A stretch of DNA of 64,000 bases, from NCBI GenBank assembly GCA_050998615.1, contig JBPCQA010000045.1, positions 8,597-72,596 on the forward strand, given 5' to 3'. This document shows positions 57,736 to 64,000 of this stretch, piece after piece. The notes beneath the pieces are model-generated. The model was not told the DNA's origin. It did not search any database and saw only the letters and a list, made by a program, of their open reading frames with translations. This stretch comes from JBPCQA01 sp050998615. Lineage in GTDB: Bacteria > Actinomycetota > Actinomycetes > Propionibacteriales > Nocardioidaceae. Both the position numbers and the translations under genes were made by a program. Every line of letters begins with the position of its first letter. Positions within the stretch are counted from its first letter, which is position 1.

Positions 57736-59739
57736 ATGCCCCCCACCCTTTCGCCCGCCTCCGGAGGAGTGCTCCGGATCGTGGCGTTTCGCCGCCTCTG
57801 GATCGGGCTGGGGTTGTCGAGCCTTGGTGATTGGCTTGGACTGCTCGCGATCACCGCGATGGCGAGCGCGCTGGCGTCCCCCAACTACCAGCAACAGAAC
57901 TTCGCGATCGCCGGGGTGCTCTTCCTCCGGGTGCTGCCCGCCCTCGTGCTGGGACCACTTGCCGGCTATATCGCCGACCGGCTCGACCGACGGTGGACGC
58001 TGATCATCGGGGATATGTTGCGAGGCGCCGTGTTCGTGTCGATCCCGATCGTGCACACGTTGGCCTGGCTGCTTGCCGCGACCGTCATCATCGAGGCGAT
58101 CAGCCTGGTGTGGTTGCCTTCCAAGGACGCCACGATTCCCAATCTGGTGCCACGAAGCAAGCTCGAGGCAGCGAACCAGATCTCGATCGCGACGACGTAC
58201 GGCTCGGCCTTGCCGGCGGCTGGCATCTTCATCGTGCTGTCCTTGGGCACCAACAGTCTTGAGTCGTCGCTCGGGTGGTTTGAGATGCCCGCGACGCTGT
58301 CTCTCTACTTCAACGCAGCGTCGTTCGTGTTGTCCGGGCTCGTCATTGCCACCTTGCACGACATCCCGCGCGGGCCCGCGATCGCGGGAGCGGATCGACA
58401 GGGCGCCTGGCGCATCGTGAAGGAGGGCTGGTCGTACGTCGCCGGTACGCCGCTGATCCGTGGTCTCGTGTTCGGCATAACCGGGGCGTTCGCCGCCGGC
58501 GGTGTCGTGATCGGGCTGGCCCGCACTTATGTGGCCGACCTGGGGGGAGGCAATCCGGGCTACGGCTTGCTGTTCGCGGCAGTCTTCGGCGGCTTGGCTC
58601 TCGGCATGTGGCGTGGCCCGCGGTTCTTGCTTGCCATGTCGCGTCGTCGGCTGTTCGGATTCTCGTTGGTTGGCTCCGGCGTGGTGCTGATGCTGGTCGC
58701 GGTAATCGCCAACATTGCGTTGGTCACCGGCCTCACCATCGCGCTCGGATTCTTCGCCGGAACTGCCTGGATCACTGGCTACACCTTGTTGGGGCTTGAA
58801 GTCGAGGACTCGCTTCGCGGCCGGACATTCGCCTTCGTGCAAACGCTGATCCGGCTGTCGCTCGCGTTGGTCCTGGCAGCCGGACCGTTGATCGCCGGCA
58901 TTATCGGCAAACACCACTGGCAGATCACCGACGATGCCGGCCTGGACTACAACGGTGCCGCCATCACCATGTTCGGATCCGCCGTGCTGATGATTGTCGT
59001 CGGCGTGGTTGCCTACCATCAGATGAATGATCGACCCGGCATTACGATCCGCAGCGAGCTGAGGCAGTCCCTGATGCGAGGCACCGGTGTGTACGCCGAC
59101 CGAGGCGTGTTCGTGGCGTTCGAAGGCGGCGAGGGGGCCGGGAAGTCCACCCAGGCCGAGTTGTTGCGCGACTGGCTGGTCGCGCAGGGCTACCACGTCG
59201 TGCTCACCCACGAGCCGGGAGACTCCCCTCTCGGCCGGCAGCTGCGAGCCATCCTGCTCGATCCCCGCACCGGTGACCTCGACCACCGGGCCGAGGCCTT
59301 GCTCTATGCCGCCGACAAGGCCGAGCATGTGCAAAAACTCGTGCGCCCGGCGCTGGCCGACGATGCCGTGGTCATCACTGATCGCTACGTCGACTCGACG
59401 TTGGCCTACCAAGGGGCCGGCCGTGCCCTGGCCCCCACCGAAGTCGAGCGCGTCGCACGGTGGGCGACGCGCGATTTGCGGCCGCACCTGACCGTCTTGC
59501 TGGATATGGAGCCCGGGCTCGGCCTCGCCAGGTTCGTGGGCACCGACCGGGTTGAGGCCGAGCCGGTGGCGTTTCATTCCCGGGTCAGAGCCGCGTTCCT
59601 AGCCCTGGCCGCCGCGGACCCCGACCACTATCTCGTCCTCGACGGCCGGCAAGGCAGGGACGTGGTCGCAGCCGCCGTACGCGAACGGTTGACCGATGTC
59701 TTGTTCGCCGCCCAGCGTAAACACGGTGTGCGTCAGTGA
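57736..59739 (+). CDS. tmk: MFS transporter-thymidylate kinase fusion protein
   Basis: 667 residues. Residues ~15-440 form a 12-helix-type major facilitator domain of the MFS_3 class (GDWLGLLAITAMASALA, GPLAGYIADRLDRRWTLI with the DRLDRR loop). Residues ~455-667 are a complete dTMP kinase: P-loop FVAFEGGEGAGKSTQAELL (~457), DRYVDSTLAYQG (DRY, ~553), and a lid RFVGTDRVEAEP. Phosphorylates dTMP to dTDP, essential for DNA synthesis. The kinase is intact, so this is not a frameshift artefact; fusions of this kind occur in several actinobacterial genera. It overlaps holB by four bases, as tmk-holB usually do. Confidence 0.92.
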   Translation: MPPTLSPASGGVLRIVAFRRLWIGLGLSSLGDWLGLLAITAMASALASPNYQQQNFAIAGVLFLRVLPALVLGPLAGYIADRLDRRWTLIIGDMLRGAVFVSIPIVHTLAWLLAATVIIEAISLVWLPSKDATIPNLVPRSKLEAANQISIATTYGSALPAAGIFIVLSLGTNSLESSLGWFEMPATLSLYFNAASFVLSGLVIATLHDIPRGPAIAGADRQGAWRIVKEGWSYVAGTPLIRGLVFGITGAFAAGGVVIGLARTYVADLGGGNPGYGLLFAAVFGGLALGMWRGPRFLLAMSRRRLFGFSLVGSGVVLMLVAVIANIALVTGLTIALGFFAGTAWITGYTLLGLEVEDSLRGRTFAFVQTLIRLSLALVLAAGPLIAGIIGKHHWQITDDAGLDYNGAAITMFGSAVLMIVVGVVAYHQMNDRPGITIRSELRQSLMRGTGVYADRGVFVAFEGGEGAGKSTQAELLRDWLVAQGYHVVLTHEPGDSPLGRQLRAILLDPRTGDLDHRAEALLYAADKAEHVQKLVRPALADDAVVITDRYVDSTLAYQGAGRALAPTEVERVARWATRDLRPHLTVLLDMEPGLGLARFVGTDRVEAEPVAFHSRVRAAFLALAAADPDHYLVLDGRQGRDVVAAAVRERLTDVLFAAQRKHGVRQ

Positions 59740-60905
59740 GCGTCTGGGAGGAGCTGGTCGGCCAGGCCGACGTGGTCGCCAGCCTGCGGCAGTCGGTGGA
59801 CGGCGCTGCTCGGGCGCTGGCCGGAGAACACTCTGCCGCGATGACTCATGCGTGGCTGTTCACCGGGCCGCCAGGGTCTGGTCGATCCAACGCCGCCCGC
59901 GCCTTCGCGGCAGCCCTGCAATGCGATGCTGGAGGTTGTGGTGTGTGCCTGGCGTGTCGAACGGCGTTGGCCGGCGCGCATGCCGACGTGACCAGGGTGG
60001 CGACAGACCAGTCGGTGATCAGGGTCGACGAGGTCCGCGAGTTGGTCCGCCGCGCTGCGTTGGCGCCGGCCGGGAGCCGCTGGCAGATCGTGATCATCGA
60101 GGACGCCGACCGGTTGACTGACCCAGCGGCAGACGCGCTCTTGAAGAGCATCGAGGAGCCGCCTCCGCGCACCGTGTGGCTGTTGTGTGCTCCGACCGTG
60201 GAAGACGTCGTGCCGACGATCCGCTCGCGCTGCCGTGCGTTGGTGTTGCGCACACCGTCCGCAGTCGCGGTCGCCGACCACCTGATGCGTCGCGACGGCG
60301 TCTCCGAGACGGTGGCGACGTTCGCGGCCCGCGCCTCCCAGGGCCATATCGGGCGCGCCCGCGCGCTCGCGCTCGACGAGGCTGCTCGCAACCGGCGCCG
60401 CGACGTCTTACGCATACCCAGCCAGCTCAGCGACCTGGGGTCTTGCATGACGTGTGCCGCCAACCTCGTCGACTGCGCCACGGAGGAGGCGCAGCCGCGC
60501 ATCGAGGCGCTGAATGCGAAGGAGCTGGCCGATCTCGAGCTGGCGTACGGCGCCGGCACCCGCGGCGTCAAGGCCACCGGCTTCGCCGCGGCGCAACGCG
60601 AGCTCGGCAAGAGCCAGAAGCAGCGGGCCAAACGGATGGTGCGGGACGCGCTGGATCGCTCCCTGCTGGACCTGGCGTCGTTCTACCGCGACCTGATCGC
60701 CGTGCAGCTGCGCTCGAGTGCCGGGCTGGTCAATGCGGAGCTGCGGCAAGAGATAGATACGATGTCTCGACGCATGACCGGGGAAGGCTCGGCTCGCCGG
60801 TTGGGCGCCATCTTCGCGACCCGAGAGGCGCTCGGGGGCGAGGTCGCCCCGATCTTGGCATGCGAGTCGTTGATGATCTCGCTGAGAGGCGGACCGAACG
60901 CATGA
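59736..60905 (+). CDS. holB: DNA polymerase III subunit delta'
   Basis: 389 residues. Clamp-loader subunit; AAA+ fold in which ATPase activity is lost. P-loop-like TGPPGSGRSNAARAF (~42) has Arg in place of the catalytic Lys, normal for delta'. Zinc-finger CDAGGCGVCLACRT (~63) and sensor-type SRCRALVLRTPS (~158) follow. GTG start overlaps tmk. Its stop overlaps the next gene by four bases (ATGA). Counterpart Rv3644c. Confidence 0.92.
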   Translation: MSVWEELVGQADVVASLRQSVDGAARALAGEHSAAMTHAWLFTGPPGSGRSNAARAFAAALQCDAGGCGVCLACRTALAGAHADVTRVATDQSVIRVDEVRELVRRAALAPAGSRWQIVIIEDADRLTDPAADALLKSIEEPPPRTVWLLCAPTVEDVVPTIRSRCRALVLRTPSAVAVADHLMRRDGVSETVATFAARASQGHIGRARALALDEAARNRRRDVLRIPSQLSDLGSCMTCAANLVDCATEEAQPRIEALNAKELADLELAYGAGTRGVKATGFAAAQRELGKSQKQRAKRMVRDALDRSLLDLASFYRDLIAVQLRSSAGLVNAELRQEIDTMSRRMTGEGSARRLGAIFATREALGGEVAPILACESLMISLRGGPNA

Positions 60906-61855
60906 GTGACCAAGCAGCCGATCCGACGTCGCCGGAGGCGCGGGCCGGCCAGCCGCCGGGTTACCCGGGCTACGGTGGCCAGCAGAGCTACCCCGGCCGG
61001 GAGCCGGGTTATCCCGGCCAGCAGGGCGAGGGCCAGCAAAGTTACCCGGGACAGCAGCAGGGCTATCCCGACCAGCCGGCTGCCTACCCCGGTCAGCCCG
61101 CGGGATATCCGAGCCCGCCTCCGTCTTACTCCGGTCAGCCGCCCAGCCCGCAGTGGCAGCCGTCGTACGGGGGCAGTTATCCGCCGGCCTACCCCGGGAT
61201 GGGTGGTTATGGCGGCGAGCCGGTTGGTCGCCCCGGATGGAGCGGGCTGGCCATCGCGGCCTTCGTAGTGGCGTTTCTGCCGCTGCTCGGTCTGTTCGCG
61301 GTGGTGCCACTGGCGATCATTGCGCTGGTCAACATCGGGAAGACCGGCGCCCGTGGCAAGTGGCTGGCAATCGCGGCCCTCATCATCTCAGTGCTGTGGT
61401 GGGTCGCGGTGATCGGCATCGGAGTCTGGTACGCCGAGTCCGGCGTCAAACGCAACAGCGCGGGCGTGATCGTGACGGCGGGGCGCATTGACTTCGCCAA
61501 CATCAGGGCTGGTGACTGCGTGACGATTCCCAACCCGGGCGGCTCCGGGCCTATCCAGCTGCTCGATGTCAAGGGTCTGCCATGCAGTGCGCCGCACGAC
61601 ACCGAGGCCGTCGGTCTGATTCCAGTCAACGCGGTGAGCTATCCCGGCAGTGCTTCGCTCGGCGCGACGTCGCAGGGAGCCTGCGTGAGTCTGGTGGAGC
61701 ACTACCTCGGCAGTGGCAATCTTGGGGGCTACCAGGCCTACCGCCTGATTCCCGACAAGGCCACGTGGGAAAACAGTCAGGCCGATCACCACGTGGCCTG
61801 CTTCGTCGCGAAGGCCGGCTTTGGCAACATGACGGGCTCCGTTCAGGGGGGGTAG
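60902..61855 (+). CDS. DUF4190/septum-formation domain membrane protein with Pro/Gly/Tyr/Gln-rich N-terminus
   Basis: 317 residues. Residues 1-105 are a disordered cytoplasmic tail built from YPG repeats (GYPGYGGQQSYPG...). Two membrane helices in the DUF4190 layout (LAIAAFVVAFLPLLGLFAVV ~113-135 and WLAIAALIISVLWWVAVIGI ~157-177) follow, then an extracytoplasmic Septum_form-type domain with RAGDCVTIP and LPCSAPHDTEAVGLIPV (~205-245) and two further Cys (GACVSL and HVACF). Role unknown; the family is linked to septum formation or secretion stress only by domain name. Translation-coupled to holB. Confidence 0.8.
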   Translation: MSDQAADPTSPEARAGQPPGYPGYGGQQSYPGREPGYPGQQGEGQQSYPGQQQGYPDQPAAYPGQPAGYPSPPPSYSGQPPSPQWQPSYGGSYPPAYPGMGGYGGEPVGRPGWSGLAIAAFVVAFLPLLGLFAVVPLAIIALVNIGKTGARGKWLAIAALIISVLWWVAVIGIGVWYAESGVKRNSAGVIVTAGRIDFANIRAGDCVTIPNPGGSGPIQLLDVKGLPCSAPHDTEAVGLIPVNAVSYPGSASLGATSQGACVSLVEHYLGSGNLGGYQAYRLIPDKATWENSQADHHVACFVAKAGFGNMTGSVQGG

Positions 61856-61964
61856 CGCCTGCGGTGCAGAGCCGTACCCAAGGTGCCATCTTTCCCGGGG
61901 GTGATCCGGTGTGCCTGTGGATGGACGTGCGAACGGGTGGTCCGGCCGACGTAAAGTTGCCGAG

Positions 61965-63620
61965 GTGAGAATTCAAGGACGCGGTCACGACCGCCGCCGC
62001 AAGCCCTTGCGTGCCGCAGCTGGAGTAGCCCTCGCCACGCTCCTCGCGAGCTGCGCCGGCGCCCAGGGCATTGCGCGAAGCGGTGACCCGGCGGTGACGG
62101 TTGGCTCACCACCTGCCTCGCCCGGCACGCCTTCCCCCACGACGTCGCCGCCTCCGACCACCACGGTCCCGAGCCCGACCCCTGTCGGCCCGGCCAACCT
62201 CCCGCCGGGCTTCGGGGCGGGCCCGGCCGGTCACGGGATGAGCCGGTTCTACGACCAGCAGGTCAGCTGGTCTGATTGCGGCGGCGGTGATCAGTGCGCC
62301 AGTGTGTGGGTGCCGCTTGACTACACCAAGCCCGAAGGTGCGGCGATCACGATCAGAGCCAAGCGACAGCCCGCCACAGATCCCGGCAAACGACGGGGCA
62401 CGTTGTTCATCAACCCGGGTGGCCCCGGCGGCTCGGGCATCGACTACCTCAGTTTCATCCACCTCGGCTTCCGCGTCACCAGCGTGTACGACGTGGTGGG
62501 CTTCGATCCGCGCGGAGTCGGCACGAGCACCCCGATCGACTGCATCTCCGACCACGACCTCGATGTCTACGACGCGTCAGATCCGAGCCCGGACAACTCG
62601 ACTGAGGTTGCTCAGTTCCAGGCGGAGTGGAAGCACTTCACCAGTGGATGTGTGCAGCATTCCGGTCCACTGCTCGACCACGTGTCGACGATCGAGGCCG
62701 CCAAGGACATGGACGTGCTGCGTGCCGTGGTCCATGACTCGCGGCTCAACTACTTCGGTGCCTCCTACGGCACGTATCTCGGCGCAACCTATGCGGCGTT
62801 GTTCCCCACCAAGGTAGGCAAGATGGTGTTGGACGGCGCGGTGGACCCGTTGGCCAAGCCGATCACCGCGGAGCTCGGCCAGGCAGCCGGCTTCGAGCAC
62901 GAGATGACGGCCTATTTGACCTATTGCGTCGCGCAGGGCAACTGTCCGCTGGGCTCAACCGTGGCTGGCGCCCGGCTACGGCTTATCAACCTTTTCAAAC
63001 AGGTAGACGCCCACCCGTTGCCGACCTCGACTGGGCGACAGGTCACCGAAGGGCTCGCGTTCCTCGGCGTCATCGTGCCGTTGTACAGCCAGCAGAACTG
63101 GCCCTACGAGACCGATGCGCTAAGGCAGGCAGTTCAGGGCTCCGGCGACATCTTGCTGTTATTGGCCGACGACTACACGGGCCGTCAGCATGATGGCAGC
63201 TACAAGGACAACTCGATGGAGGTGCAGTCGGCCGTCAACTGTCTCGATCATCCAGAGCACGAGACATTGGCTCAAATCGAGCAGGGGCGGGCGCAGTTCT
63301 TGAAGGTTTCGCCGGTCTTCGGGCCGGTCGCGATGTGGTGGCCCTATGCCTGCTCCAACTGGCCGGTCAAGCCAACGCAGGCTCCCCCCAACTATGCCGC
63401 CAAGGGTGCTCCGCCGATCGTGGTCATCGGCACCACCCGCGACCCCGCGACGCCGTACCAACAGGCCGTCAACCTGTCCAAGGAGCTCGACTCCGGAGTG
63501 TTGTTGAGCCGAAACGGTGACGGCCACACCGCCTATGACAGCGGCAACATGTGCATCAAGAGCAAGGTTGACACCTACCTGATCGGTGGCGCGGTGCCAA
63601 AGAACGGCACCATGTGCTAG
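61965..63620 (+). CDS. Secreted alpha/beta-hydrolase, TAP-like tripeptidyl aminopeptidase lipoprotein
   Basis: 551 residues. Signal peptide and lipobox LATLLASCAG (~23), a Pro/Ser/Thr-rich linker (~38-75), then the SlpD/TAP-type hydrolase: oxyanion loop INPGGPGGSG (~150), nucleophile elbow FGASYGTYLGATYA (catalytic Ser, ~267), and a C-terminal TAP-like region with VIGTTRDPATPYQQAVNLSK (Asp, ~487) and GDGHTAYDSGN (His, ~510). Releases N-terminal tri- or dipeptides from peptides outside the cell. Cys are paired and consistent with export. GTG 61965 is used; the frame is open to 61911. Confidence 0.87.
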   Translation: MRIQGRGHDRRRKPLRAAAGVALATLLASCAGAQGIARSGDPAVTVGSPPASPGTPSPTTSPPPTTTVPSPTPVGPANLPPGFGAGPAGHGMSRFYDQQVSWSDCGGGDQCASVWVPLDYTKPEGAAITIRAKRQPATDPGKRRGTLFINPGGPGGSGIDYLSFIHLGFRVTSVYDVVGFDPRGVGTSTPIDCISDHDLDVYDASDPSPDNSTEVAQFQAEWKHFTSGCVQHSGPLLDHVSTIEAAKDMDVLRAVVHDSRLNYFGASYGTYLGATYAALFPTKVGKMVLDGAVDPLAKPITAELGQAAGFEHEMTAYLTYCVAQGNCPLGSTVAGARLRLINLFKQVDAHPLPTSTGRQVTEGLAFLGVIVPLYSQQNWPYETDALRQAVQGSGDILLLLADDYTGRQHDGSYKDNSMEVQSAVNCLDHPEHETLAQIEQGRAQFLKVSPVFGPVAMWWPYACSNWPVKPTQAPPNYAAKGAPPIVVIGTTRDPATPYQQAVNLSKELDSGVLLSRNGDGHTAYDSGNMCIKSKVDTYLIGGAVPKNGTMC

Positions 63621-63673
63621 CCGCGGGCTCGCCCGCCCCGCCTTGCCGCTGTGGCTGGCTCCGCTCTTGGCGT

Positions 63674-63721
63674 TGTGGCTGAACAAACGTGTCCCTTCTG
63701 AGCGCGAGACGTTCAGCCACA
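63674..63721. terminator. Inverted repeat downstream of the TAP gene
   Basis: TGTGGCTGAAC (63674-63684) pairs perfectly with GTTCAGCCACA (63711-63721) over a 26-base spacer. It lies 53 bases after the TAP stop and before the tRNA; a terminator is likely. Confidence 0.5.
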
Positions 63722-63794
63722 GAATGGCTTTTGATTTGGGCGTGCGGTTGCCCTGTTGGTAATCTCACCCGTCGGCCTCGCTTCCGAGGCCAGC

Positions 63795-63867
63795 GCCGCC
63801 TTAGCTCAGTCGGCAGAGCGTCTCACTCGTAATGAGAAGGTCGTCGGTTCGATTCCGACAGGCGGCT
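63795..63867 (+). tRNA. tRNA-Thr(CGU)
   Basis: 73 bases folding as a complete cloverleaf: acceptor GCCGCCT/AGGCGGC with discriminator T; D arm TAGCTCAGTCGGCAGAGC; anticodon stem TCTCA/TGAGA with loop CTCGTAA (anticodon CGT); T arm GTCGG-TTCGATT-CCGAC. CCA is not encoded. The 133 bases after it have no supported gene. Confidence 0.96.
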
Positions 63868-64000
63868 CCGCTAAAACCGCAGTGATGATGAAGGGGCCTG
63901 CCTGATCCGCGAGGATCGGTCCGGTAGTCCTCGGCCGGTTGACTCTCAAAACCGCCGGCTTCGTGCCTTTGACCTGATCCGTCGCCGGCCGAGGGCGCAC

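Noticed and set aside
57097..59577. 826-codon minus-strand open frame
   Set aside because: Antisense shadow of topA's C-terminal part and the MFS-tmk gene; His/Arg/Asp/Gln-rich translation without motifs, while the plus-strand genes have clear families.
63806..64000. Minus-strand ORF with VGIEPTTFSLRVRR
   Set aside because: It is the antisense of tRNA-Thr plus flanking DNA; this peptide is a classic spurious annotation over tRNA genes.
1..64000. CRISPR array, prophage or transposase genes
   Set aside because: No regularly spaced direct repeats with unique spacers, no transposase, integrase or phage structural gene found; the holin-like protein at 28.5 kb is a chromosomal family.

Overview
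The window is chromosomal DNA of a high-GC Gram-positive bacterium (Actinomycetota). Actinobacterial markers include WhiB, DUF5063, DUF4177 and DUF4244 proteins, an Ssd/Tad pilus cluster and a 6C small RNA. Gene order is strikingly like the Mycobacterium tuberculosis interval running from dnaX (Rv3721c) to the HolB gene (Rv3644c), read in the opposite orientation. It is not a mycobacterium: an H+-pyrophosphatase, an S53 protease, an MFS-thymidylate kinase fusion and dispersed 'GGTTGAGGAG...' palindromic repeats point to another actinobacterial lineage, perhaps Propionibacteriales-like. Genus cannot be fixed from the sequence.

Layout. (1) 0-6.2 kb: end of dnaX, ybaB, an acyl-ACP desaturase, recR, a DUF5063 gene, then aspartokinase (with an internal beta-subunit start) and aspartate-semialdehyde dehydrogenase. 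(2) 6.3-14.9 kb: tRNA-Pro(CGG), a metallophosphoesterase, a YqeY protein, a class A penicillin-binding protein with a PASTA domain divergent from whiB4, two ArsA-type ATPases, and a two-subunit CoA transferase. (3) 14.9-20.15 kb: an accessory island with visibly lower GC. It holds a MauE-MauD-Cys-rich-Tat-protein operon, an unknown membrane protein and a lipoprotein, then gene debris: a frameshifted secreted protein and a 5'-truncated phosphoribulokinase. (4) 20-32.9 kb: core genes again (alpha/beta hydrolase, DUF4177, RidA, two NUDIX, MBL-fold, Crp, Nth, TlpA-like lipoprotein, MarP-like periplasmic protease, epoxide hydrolase, holin-like protein), then an acetate uptake/activation pair (satP-acs) and a regulator. 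(5) 33-37.8 kb: secreted S53 protease, methyltransferase, a degenerate Fic-like protein, HAD phosphatase. (6) 37.9-43.4 kb: 6C RNA and the ssd-tadA-tadB-tadC-flp-flp-tadE-tadE-like pilus operon. (7) 43.5-48.8 kb: LapA-like protein, DUF1998 helicase, H+-pyrophosphatase. (8) 48.8-54.8 kb: three sulfotransferase-fold paralogues and a GlfT2-like galactofuranosyltransferase, probably an envelope polysaccharide module. (9) 54.9-63.9 kb: topA, MFS-tmk fusion, holB, a DUF4190/septum-formation membrane protein, a TAP-like secreted peptidase and tRNA-Thr(CGU).

The best candidate for an undescribed system is the operon at 15.25-18.39 kb. MauE- and MauD-like redox proteins, in the same order as methylamine-dehydrogenase maturation genes, sit directly before a Tat-exported protein whose predicted mature part carries 26 cysteines in about 138 residues. 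Three probable single-base lesions lie at 16.3, 18.96 and 28.5 kb; each could be real decay or a sequencing error.
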